NCBI RefSeq assembly: GCF_900104785.1
Contig: NZ_LT629733.1
Location: forward strand, 838,501 to 902,500
DNA: 64,000 nt
Direction: 5' to 3'
DNA from: Formosa sp. Hel1_31_208
Lineage (GTDB): Bacteria > Bacteroidota > Bacteroidia > Flavobacteriales > Flavobacteriaceae
Of the stretch, positions 1-7,299 are shown in pieces. Under the pieces are notes generated by a model. The model saw only the letters and a program-made list of their open reading frames with translations. It had not been told where the DNA came from and did not search any database. Positions within the stretch are counted from its first letter, which is position 1, and each line of letters starts with the position of its first letter. The translations under genes and the position numbers were made by a program.

Positions 1-1064
1 GTACTATAGGTTTTGACGGGATGTCAACCAATAGTTACCACGAGCAACGACCAACACAGGTCAAAGCCATCAAAAAGCAATATAGTGTTGCACCTAAAAT
101 TGCAAAGGCCAACCATATGCAATCGTATCGTTTTCGTGGTTTTCAAGTGAAACCCGAAAATGATTATCTAGAAAGCCGCAAAGCCGTCCTTACCAATAGC
201 GATTGTACCATTATTTTGGCGGCTCCGAAACAATCCACAACAGAATATTTCTATAAGAATTCAGACGCTGATGAGTTGATTTTTGTTCATAAAGGAACAG
301 GGAAACTTAGGACCCATCTTGGGAATCTCGATTTTAAATACGGAGACTACCTTGTGGTGCCAAGAGGAATCATATATAAAATGGATTTCGATACTGAAGA
401 TAATAGATTGTTTATTGTAGAGTCGCGCCGACCAATATACACACCAAAGCGCTATCGCAATTGGTTCGGGCAACTATTAGAGCACTCTCCTTTTTGTGAG
501 CGCGATTTGCGCCAACCTCAAGAATTAGAGACGCACAACGAGTCTGGTGAATTCCTAATGAAGGTAAAAAAGCAAGATGATATGTTTGAAATGATTTATG
601 CTTCCCATCCTTTTGATGTGGTAGGATATGATGGTTATAACTATCCCTATGCCTTTTCAATACATGATTTTGAACCCATAACAGGTAGAATTCATCAACC
701 GCCTCCAGTACATCAAACTTTTGAAACGGATGCTTTTGTGATTTGCAGTTTTGTGCCCCGATTATATGATTATCATCCAGAAAGTATACCAGCACCATAC
801 AACCATAGCAATATAGATAGTGATGAGGTGCTGTATTATGTAGATGGCGATTTTATGAGTCGAAATGATATTGATGCGGGTCATATTAGCTTGCATCCAG
901 CAGGTATTCCTCATGGACCACACCCTGGAGCGACCGAACGCAGTATTGGAAAAGTCAAAACTGATGAGCTAGCAGTTATGGTCGATACATTTAAACCTCT
1001 TCAAATTACAGAAGAAGCTTTAAAAATAGCAGACGAAGATTATTATAAATCTTGGTTAGAATAG
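1..1064 (+). CDS. hmgA: homogentisate 1,2-dioxygenase, 5' end cut by window
   Basis: Iron-dependent ring-cleaving dioxygenase that opens homogentisate to maleylacetoacetate in tyrosine and phenylalanine catabolism; cytoplasmic. The reading frame is open from base 3 to the stop at 1062-1064. Residues before the first ATG (base 21) read TIGFDG, which matches the conserved region before the RPTQV motif in this family, so the true start lies upstream and about 40 residues are missing. The C-terminal half carries the metal-site region: HQPPPVHQTFE, then SDEVLYYVDGDFMSR, then HPAGIPHGPHPG. The next enzyme of the same pathway, hpd, starts 67 bp downstream, so the two are probably co-transcribed. Family assignment is firm; only the length is uncertain. 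Confidence 0.95.
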   Translation, partial: TIGFDGMSTNSYHEQRPTQVKAIKKQYSVAPKIAKANHMQSYRFRGFQVKPENDYLESRKAVLTNSDCTIILAAPKQSTTEYFYKNSDADELIFVHKGTGKLRTHLGNLDFKYGDYLVVPRGIIYKMDFDTEDNRLFIVESRRPIYTPKRYRNWFGQLLEHSPFCERDLRQPQELETHNESGEFLMKVKKQDDMFEMIYASHPFDVVGYDGYNYPYAFSIHDFEPITGRIHQPPPVHQTFETDAFVICSFVPRLYDYHPESIPAPYNHSNIDSDEVLYYVDGDFMSRNDIDAGHISLHPAGIPHGPHPGATERSIGKVKTDELAVMVDTFKPLQITEEALKIADEDYYKSWLE

Positions 1065-1131
1065 TAACAAAATAAATATATAAATCAATTGTTTTGATTG
1101 ACTTCCTTCGGAAGACTAAATAATAAATATT

Positions 1132-2292
1132 ATGGCAAAAGAAGTAAAAAGTGTCAATTACGGGTTGGAAAAAATCTTTGAAGATGCTCAAGATTTTTTA
1201 CCACTTCTAGGAACAGACTATGTCGAGTTTTATGTTGGTAACGCTAAGCAATCGGCACATTTCTATAAAACAGCCTTTGGCTTTCAATCGTATGCTTACA
1301 AAGGTCTAGAAACAGGTTCAAAAGATGCTGTGAGCTATGTGCTAAAACAAGATAAAATTAGACTAGTATTAACAACACCATTAAATAGCAAATCGCCAAT
1401 TAATGCCCATATTGTAAAACACGGTGATGGGGTAAAAGTAATCGCACTATGGGTAGATGATGCTAGAAAATCGTATGAAGAAACAACGAAAAGAGGGGCA
1501 AAGTCTTACATGAAGCCAGTTGTTGAAACCGATGAATTTGGAGAAGTGGTACGTGCAGGAATTTACACCTATGGAGAAACGGTACATATGTTTGTAGAGC
1601 GTAAAAACTATAAAGGGACGTTCATGCCAGGATTTGAAAAATGGGAATCCGATTATAACCCTGAACCTGTGGGCTTGAAATATATAGATCATATGGTAGG
1701 TAATGTAGGTTGGGGACAAATGAATACATGGGTGAAATGGTATGAAGACGTTATGGGATTTGTGAATTTCCTGTCTTTTGACGACAAGCAAATTCATACC
1801 GAATATTCAGCTTTAATGAGTAAGGTGATGAGTAATGGAAACGGCCGTATTAAATTCCCAATTAATGAACCTGCAAAAGCAGCTAAAAAATCACAAATAG
1901 AAGAATATCTTGATTTTTATGAAGATTCAGGGGTGCAACATATTGCAGTCGCAACAGATGATATCATTAAAACAGTGGCGAAATTAAAGGCTAGAGGTGT
2001 AGAATTCTTACCACCACCGCCACAGTCCTATTATGATATGATTCCTGAGCGATTGGGAGAGCATCGCGATATGATGAAGGAGGATATTAATAAATTGCAA
2101 GAATTATCAATTTTGGTAGATGCTGATGAGGAAGGTTATTTATTACAAATTTTTACGAAACCAGTGGAGGACCGTCCAACACTGTTTTTTGAAATTATTC
2201 AACGCATGGGAGCTAAAGGATTTGGGGCGGGTAATTTTAAAGCCCTGTTCGAATCAATAGAACGAGAACAAGCCAAACGCGGAACTTTATAA
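1132..2292 (+). CDS. hpd: 4-hydroxyphenylpyruvate dioxygenase
   Basis: Non-heme Fe(II) enzyme converting 4-hydroxyphenylpyruvate to homogentisate, the substrate of the gene just upstream. The protein has 386 residues, normal for bacterial HPPD. It is built from two vicinal-oxygen-chelate halves, with the active site in the C-terminal half. The expected 2-His-1-Glu facial triad is visible as His187 (YIDHMVG), His270 (SGVQHIAV) and Glu354 (LFFEIIQR). The PVEDRPTLFFEIIQRMG signature is intact. A strong intrinsic terminator follows within 10 bp, so the hmgA-hpd transcript ends here. Confidence 0.97.
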   Translation: MAKEVKSVNYGLEKIFEDAQDFLPLLGTDYVEFYVGNAKQSAHFYKTAFGFQSYAYKGLETGSKDAVSYVLKQDKIRLVLTTPLNSKSPINAHIVKHGDGVKVIALWVDDARKSYEETTKRGAKSYMKPVVETDEFGEVVRAGIYTYGETVHMFVERKNYKGTFMPGFEKWESDYNPEPVGLKYIDHMVGNVGWGQMNTWVKWYEDVMGFVNFLSFDDKQIHTEYSALMSKVMSNGNGRIKFPINEPAKAAKKSQIEEYLDFYEDSGVQHIAVATDDIIKTVAKLKARGVEFLPPPPQSYYDMIPERLGEHRDMMKEDINKLQELSILVDADEEGYLLQIFTKPVEDRPTLFFEIIQRMGAKGFGAGNFKALFESIEREQAKRGTL

Positions 2293-2294
2293 AG

Positions 2295-2328
2295 AAAAAA
2301 ACTCCATCAGTATTGATGGAGTTTTTTA
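2295..2328 (+). terminator. intrinsic terminator after hpd
   Basis: A perfect 9-bp stem (actccatca / tgatggagt) with a 4-base loop, flanked by an A-tract and a T-tract. It sits directly behind the hpd stop codon and could also work in the other direction. Confidence 0.85.
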
Positions 2329-2384
2329 TTTGAATTCTAACATAACTATAACGTCATTGTATATAATGGTTTCAATAAAATTTA

Positions 2385-2392
2385 TATTTTTG
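2385..2392 (+). promoter_or_regulatory. Bacteroidota-type -7 box upstream of the DUF3108 gene
   Basis: TATTTTTG is an exact match to the TAnnTTTG box used by the primary sigma factor of this phylum. It lies about 75 bp before the ATG at 2467 and after the hpd terminator. No convincing -33 TTTG is at the usual spacing, so this is a motif-based call. Confidence 0.5.
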
Positions 2393-2466
2393 GAATAGTA
2401 ATTGTAATTCTATAGTACAAACAATAAAGTGTAATGCTGAAAGTTACATATACAATACGATCTAAA

Positions 2467-3261
2467 ATGAAAAAAGTACTACTTATAATTGCTATTCTGT
2501 TTGGTGTGCAAGTTTCTTTTGCCCAAGATAAAGGCGCATTCCAAGAAGGCGAATGGTTTAAGTTTAAGATGAGTTATAGTGGTTGGTTAAAAGCCGGAGA
2601 AGCCACGTTAAAAATAAATGAAAAAGAATTAAATGGGAAAAAGGTGTATCATGTCGTAGGAAAAGGAAAAACTACAGGTTTGATTAATACCGTTTTTAAA
2701 GTAAGAGACCGCTACGAAAGCTATTTTGATAAGACAACAGGCTCTCCATATAAATTTATAAGAAAAATAGACGAAGGAGGACATACTAAAGATATTGAAA
2801 TAGATTTTAATCATCAAGAACAGAAGGCTACTGTAAATAATAAAAAGTATAAAAACATTAAAACTATTGCGACTGAACAAGGTGTTCAGGATATGGTTTC
2901 TATGTACTATTATTTAAGAAATAGTATTGACATATCTACTTTGAGACGCGGAGATGAGATAAAAACAAATATGTTTTTTGATGAAGAGAATTATGGTTTT
3001 AAATTGAAATATTTAGGTAAAGAGACGATTAAAGTAGATATAAATGGTTCAGAGGTTAAAGTGAAAACATTGAAATTTAGACCTTATGTTATGGCTGGTC
3101 GCGTATTTAAAGAAGAGGAAAGCTTAACACTATGGGTTAGTGCCGACAAGAATAAAATTCCTCTAAAGATAAAAGCAGATTTAGCAATAGGGTCTTTAAG
3201 AGCAGATCTTGTCGCTTTCAAGGGTTTAAAACACTCTTTTCAAATAGAATTTGACAATTAA
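2467..3261 (+). CDS. DUF3108 domain protein, exported
   Basis: Protein of 264 residues with a clear N-terminal signal peptide (MKKVLLIIAILFGVQVSFAQ, cleavage probably after FAQ). The mature part, rich in beta-strand-like residues, matches the DUF3108 family: EGEWFKFKMSYSGWLKAGEATL near the start and LTLWVSADKNKIPLKI near the end. The family is of unknown function; members are periplasmic or lipid-facing folds. The ATG at 2467 is chosen over one 33 bp upstream because it gives a normal signal peptide. It is followed after 3 bp by kynA, so the two are co-transcribed, but a direct catalytic role in tryptophan breakdown is not suggested by the sequence. Confidence 0.8.
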   Translation: MKKVLLIIAILFGVQVSFAQDKGAFQEGEWFKFKMSYSGWLKAGEATLKINEKELNGKKVYHVVGKGKTTGLINTVFKVRDRYESYFDKTTGSPYKFIRKIDEGGHTKDIEIDFNHQEQKATVNNKKYKNIKTIATEQGVQDMVSMYYYLRNSIDISTLRRGDEIKTNMFFDEENYGFKLKYLGKETIKVDINGSEVKVKTLKFRPYVMAGRVFKEEESLTLWVSADKNKIPLKIKADLAIGSLRADLVAFKGLKHSFQIEFDN

Positions 3262-3264
3262 ATT

Positions 3265-4197
3265 ATGCCAGACCAACCTAAGTACGACGACATTATTAAA
3301 AAACTTCAAACGAAGTATGCTAAAATAGACCAAGATACCGAAGACCATTTATATGGTTTGCTTTATAGCAAGCCAATTACATATTGGGACTATATACAAA
3401 CGGATGCACTTTTAAGCCTTCAAACACAGCGTACAACTTTACCTGATGAAATGGTCTTTATAGCCTATCATCAAATTAATGAGCTCATTTTTAAAATGAT
3501 TTTGTGGGAAATTCAACAAGTAGCCGAAAAGGACGAATTATCTGTTGAGTTTTTTGAAAATAAAATTATGCGTATCAGTCGGTACTTTGACATGTTGACT
3601 ACCTCATTCAATATCATGAGAGAAGGAATGGAAGTTGAACAATACATGAAGTTTCGATACACGCTGACTCCAGCAAGTGGATTTCAAAGCGCACAATATC
3701 GCATGATTGAATTCGCGTCAACCGAATTAATCAATCTTATTGATTATAGATTTAGAAAAACCATTGATCGGAATACACCTTTTGAGCACGCTTTCGAGCA
3801 TTTGTATTGGCAAGCTGCAGGGAAAGATTATACTACAGGTAAAAAATCAACTCTTTTGACGAATTTTGAAAAGCGATACAAGGGTGATTTTATTCGCTTT
3901 ATGCAAACCTACAATACTAAAAATTTATGGTCACGCTTTAAAGAATTACCAGAAAAAGATCAAGAAGATGAAAGCCTAGTTAAAGCTATGAGGCACTTTG
4001 ACTATACGGTTAATATCACTTGGGTGATGGCGCATTACAATGCAGCACGTCATTACATTGAAAGCGGGACCGGAGATGGCGAAGCTACAGGCGGAAGCGA
4101 TTGGAAAAAATATATGCATCCTAAATACCAAAAACGCATATTTTTTCCTGAACTTTGGAGCGAACAGGAATTAGAAAATTGGGGAGAAAACATTTAA
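3265..4197 (+). CDS. kynA: tryptophan 2,3-dioxygenase
   Basis: Heme enzyme that oxidises L-tryptophan to N-formylkynurenine, the first step of the kynurenine pathway. It has 310 residues. Family landmarks are TYWDYIQTDALLSLQ (about 39-53), DEMVFIAYHQINELIFKMIL (61-80, with the substrate-side His69), the FRYTLTPASGFQSAQYR stretch (130-146), and the C-terminal WVMAHYNAARHYIESGTG region. His257 there is the likely heme ligand, and TGGSDWKKYM follows. The rest of the kynurenine pathway is not in this window. It sits between a DUF3108 protein and an M23 lipoprotein with 3 and 11 bp spacings, so it belongs to a mixed operon. Confidence 0.95.
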   Translation: MPDQPKYDDIIKKLQTKYAKIDQDTEDHLYGLLYSKPITYWDYIQTDALLSLQTQRTTLPDEMVFIAYHQINELIFKMILWEIQQVAEKDELSVEFFENKIMRISRYFDMLTTSFNIMREGMEVEQYMKFRYTLTPASGFQSAQYRMIEFASTELINLIDYRFRKTIDRNTPFEHAFEHLYWQAAGKDYTTGKKSTLLTNFEKRYKGDFIRFMQTYNTKNLWSRFKELPEKDQEDESLVKAMRHFDYTVNITWVMAHYNAARHYIESGTGDGEATGGSDWKKYMHPKYQKRIFFPELWSEQELENWGENI

Positions 4198-4208
4198 CGA
4201 ACATTTTA

Positions 4209-5504
4209 ATGCAACCAAAACAATTATTAATAGCACTTTTTATTTGTATTGGTTTTTTTTCATGCAAGGAGGAAGAAAAACCAGAATTAGAGCAATTACA
4301 AACCTTTTTAGAGCCAGAACCTGACAAAGAGTTTGGTTTTGTTCTCGAAGACTACGTTGTTAAAAGAGATACGATAAGAAAAGGAGATAGCTTCGGCGAA
4401 ATATTAGAACGTAACAAAATTGGCTATCCTAAGATTTTTAATATCGCTGAAAAGGCCAAAGATAGTTTTGATATTAGAAAACTACAGATAGGTAAACCAT
4501 ATACCTTATTGTGCTCTAAGGATTCATTAGAAACACCTCGCTGCTTTATATACCAACCTAATAAAGAAGAATACGTCGTTATTAACTTTCAAGATTCTAT
4601 TCATGCTTACACGAGTAGAAAGCCTATTACTTATGTTGAGAAAACTGCAACAGGAATTATACCAGATGGTATGGGAATTTCACAATTAATGATTGAACAA
4701 GGATTAAGTCCAAGATTAGCCTATAAAATGGCCGATGAAATATATGCTTGGACTATTGATTTTAGAAGACTTCAAGCGGGAGATAGATTTAAAGTGATTT
4801 ATACTGATAAATATATAGATGATTCTGTATATGTAGGTGTTCATGATATTAAAGCCGTGTATTTTGAACACAAAAAAGAACCTTTCTATGCGTTTGAGTT
4901 TGAAACTGATTCTGTGAAACAAATTAGAGATTATTTTAATGATGAAGCTAAAAATTTAAGAAGGGCATTTTTAAAAGCACCTGTTCAATTTAGCCGGATA
5001 TCGTCACGTTACAATCTCAATCGTCGAATCGCCTATTACGGTTATAAATTAAGACCACATAAAGGAACTGATTTTGCAGCATCAATAGGAACACCAATTC
5101 TGGCAACTGCCAACGGAACCGTCACCGAATCCACAAGACGACGAGGAAATGGGAAATATGTGAAGATTAGACATAATGCTACCTATAGCACTCAATACCT
5201 GCATATGAAAGCACAAAATGTTAAAAAAGGTGATTTTGTAAAGCAAGGAGATGTTATAGGTTGGATAGGGATGACTGGAAATACTGGTGGACCTCATGTG
5301 TGTTACCGTTTCTGGAAAAATGGAAAACAAGTGGACCCTTTAAGAGAAAAACTTCCTGAAGCCAAACCAATTTCAGATAGTTTAAAAGTAAAATATTTAG
5401 ATTATATAGCACCAGTAAAAGTCAGGCTAGATAACATTCAATTTGAAGATAATAAAATTGAATTACCATCGGAAAGTGAAACACTAACGTCTAAAATACA
5501 GTAA
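4209..5504 (+). CDS. M23-family peptidase lipoprotein with atypical Cys at a zinc-ligand position
   Basis: LytM/M23-type cell-wall endopeptidase homologue of 431 residues, probably anchored in an envelope membrane. The ATG at 4209 gives a lipoprotein signal with a cysteine at FFSC; the 54-bp longer reading overlaps kynA and lacks a signal. The M23 domain is C-terminal: HKGTDFAASIGTP supplies the HxxxD pair. The usual GPHLHYE motif, whose second His is the third zinc ligand, instead reads GPHVCYRFW. The third ligand would therefore be Cys or absent. Activity as a hydrolase is thus uncertain; it could be a divisome or autolysin regulator. The stop codon overlaps the start of pgi (TAATG). Confidence 0.85.
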   Translation: MQPKQLLIALFICIGFFSCKEEEKPELEQLQTFLEPEPDKEFGFVLEDYVVKRDTIRKGDSFGEILERNKIGYPKIFNIAEKAKDSFDIRKLQIGKPYTLLCSKDSLETPRCFIYQPNKEEYVVINFQDSIHAYTSRKPITYVEKTATGIIPDGMGISQLMIEQGLSPRLAYKMADEIYAWTIDFRRLQAGDRFKVIYTDKYIDDSVYVGVHDIKAVYFEHKKEPFYAFEFETDSVKQIRDYFNDEAKNLRRAFLKAPVQFSRISSRYNLNRRIAYYGYKLRPHKGTDFAASIGTPILATANGTVTESTRRRGNGKYVKIRHNATYSTQYLHMKAQNVKKGDFVKQGDVIGWIGMTGNTGGPHVCYRFWKNGKQVDPLREKLPEAKPISDSLKVKYLDYIAPVKVRLDNIQFEDNKIELPSESETLTSKIQ

Positions 5505-7150
5505 TGGCATTACAGACAATTAATCCAACTACAACTGAAGCTTGGAGCAAATTACAAGCACATTTTAAAAATATTCAATCGAAACATTTAAATGACCTTT
5601 TTGCACAGCATCAAGATCGCGTGAAGGACATGACGATTTCTTGGGATGATTTTTATGTAGATTATTCCAAACATCGCATTTCAGAAGACACAATGGATTT
5701 ACTCCTAGAACTGGCCCATGAAGTGAAATTAAAAGACGCCATAGAAAAGTATTTTGGAGGTGATGTAATTAACCAAACTGAGGGGCGGGAAGTTCTACAT
5801 ACAGCCTTACGTAATCCAGAGCATACTGAAGTTCTGGTTAACGGAAAAAATATAATGCCAGAGATCTATCAAGTGAAAGGTAAGATTCATAGGTTTTCAA
5901 GTGATATCATCAACGGATCATTAAAGGGTTATACTGATAGGCCTTTTACAGATGTCGTCAATATTGGTATTGGTGGTTCTGATTTAGGTCCAGCAATGGT
6001 AGTTGATTCTCTTACATATTACAAAAACCACTTAAAAACACACTTTGTAAGTAATGTAGATGGTGATCATGTGAATGAAGTGATTAAGCAGCTAAATCCA
6101 GAAACGACTTTATTTGTGATCGTATCTAAAACCTTTACGACGCAAGAGACCTTGTCTAATGCAAATACCTTGAGAGATTGGTTTCTAAACAATGCGCCTA
6201 ATGATGCCGTTTCCAAGCATTTTGTTGCTGTTTCTACTAATATTGAAAAAGTAAAAAGCTTTGGGATCGATGAAAACAATATTTTCCCAATGTGGAATTG
6301 GGTTGGTGGCCGTTTTTCACTTTGGAGCGCCGTAGGATTATCCATAAGTCTTGCTATTGGGTTTGATAATTTTGATAAGCTTCTTATCGGCGCTCATAAA
6401 ATGGATGAGCATTTTAAAACAGAAGATTTTAAAAATAATATTCCTGTGATTACAGCACTTTTAAGTGTTTGGTATAATAATTTTTTTAATGCTGAAAGCG
6501 AAGCGATTATTCCATATTCGCAATATTTAAACCAATTTGCGACCTACTTGCAACAAGGTATTATGGAAAGTAACGGAAAAAGTATCGATAGAAATGGAGA
6601 TACTATCAATTATCAAACAGGAACTATTATTTGGGGAGAACCAGGAACTAATTCTCAGCATGCGTTTTTTCAATTGATTCATCAAGGCACCAAATTAATA
6701 CCTGCAGAGTTTATTGGATTTGCTAAATCCCTTCATGGAAATCAAGATCATCAGGATAAGTTGATGTCTAACTTTTTTGCTCAAACCGAAGCGTTAATGG
6801 GTGGAAAGTCGAGAGATGCGGTTAAATCAGAATTACTTGCTCAAGGGCTTTCCGAAGAAAAAATAAAAGAATTGACACCTTTTAAAGTTTTTGAAGGGAA
6901 TAAACCAACAACAACTATCTTAATTGAAAAATTAACTCCAGAAAGCTTAGGTAAACTCATAGCAATGTATGAGCATAAGATTTTTGTTCAAGGAATTATT
7001 TGGAACATCTTTAGTTACGATCAATTCGGCGTGGAGTTAGGAAAGCAACTCGCAAATACCATTTTGAAGGAGCTAAATGACGAAAATGTTATCAACAATC
7101 ACGACGCATCTACACAAAACCTTATCAAATACTACAAAAGCGTTAAATAG
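5504..7150 (+). CDS. pgi: glucose-6-phosphate isomerase
   Basis: Interconverts glucose 6-phosphate and fructose 6-phosphate in glycolysis and gluconeogenesis; cytoplasmic. The length of 548 residues is normal for the long bacterial and eukaryotic-like form. Visible signatures are NIGIGGSDLGPAMV (sugar phosphate binding), MWNWVGGRFSLWSAVGLS, and GTNSQHAFFQLIHQGTKLIP, which contains the C-terminal active-site region. The start overlaps the stop of the M23 gene by one base, indicating translational coupling. No terminator is obvious before the receptor gene 150 bp downstream. Confidence 0.97.
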   Translation: MALQTINPTTTEAWSKLQAHFKNIQSKHLNDLFAQHQDRVKDMTISWDDFYVDYSKHRISEDTMDLLLELAHEVKLKDAIEKYFGGDVINQTEGREVLHTALRNPEHTEVLVNGKNIMPEIYQVKGKIHRFSSDIINGSLKGYTDRPFTDVVNIGIGGSDLGPAMVVDSLTYYKNHLKTHFVSNVDGDHVNEVIKQLNPETTLFVIVSKTFTTQETLSNANTLRDWFLNNAPNDAVSKHFVAVSTNIEKVKSFGIDENNIFPMWNWVGGRFSLWSAVGLSISLAIGFDNFDKLLIGAHKMDEHFKTEDFKNNIPVITALLSVWYNNFFNAESEAIIPYSQYLNQFATYLQQGIMESNGKSIDRNGDTINYQTGTIIWGEPGTNSQHAFFQLIHQGTKLIPAEFIGFAKSLHGNQDHQDKLMSNFFAQTEALMGGKSRDAVKSELLAQGLSEEKIKELTPFKVFEGNKPTTTILIEKLTPESLGKLIAMYEHKIFVQGIIWNIFSYDQFGVELGKQLANTILKELNDENVINNHDASTQNLIKYYKSVK

Positions 7151-7259
7151 ACCTGTTTATTACTATTTTGATTTCCATCAAGTTAAAAAGCAATTTTATG
7201 ATAAATTTGTGTGTTAATAATTATTAACATTAAATTAACGTTTAAAACTAATACCATAG

Positions 7260-7267
7260 TATTTTTG
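7260..7267 (+). promoter_or_regulatory. -7 box for the TonB-dependent receptor gene
   Basis: TATTTTTG matches TAnnTTTG exactly. It is 32 bp before the ATG at 7300, in the only AT-rich gap between pgi and the receptor, giving a short leader of roughly 25 nt. Confidence 0.55.
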
Positions 7268-7299
7268 CAGAAAATTAAAACTCTTTAAATTAATTTCAT

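Noticed and set aside
1083..1114. Two short hairpins between hmgA and hpd
   Set aside because: Stems of 5-6 bp without a T-tract; too weak for a terminator, and the genes belong to one pathway.
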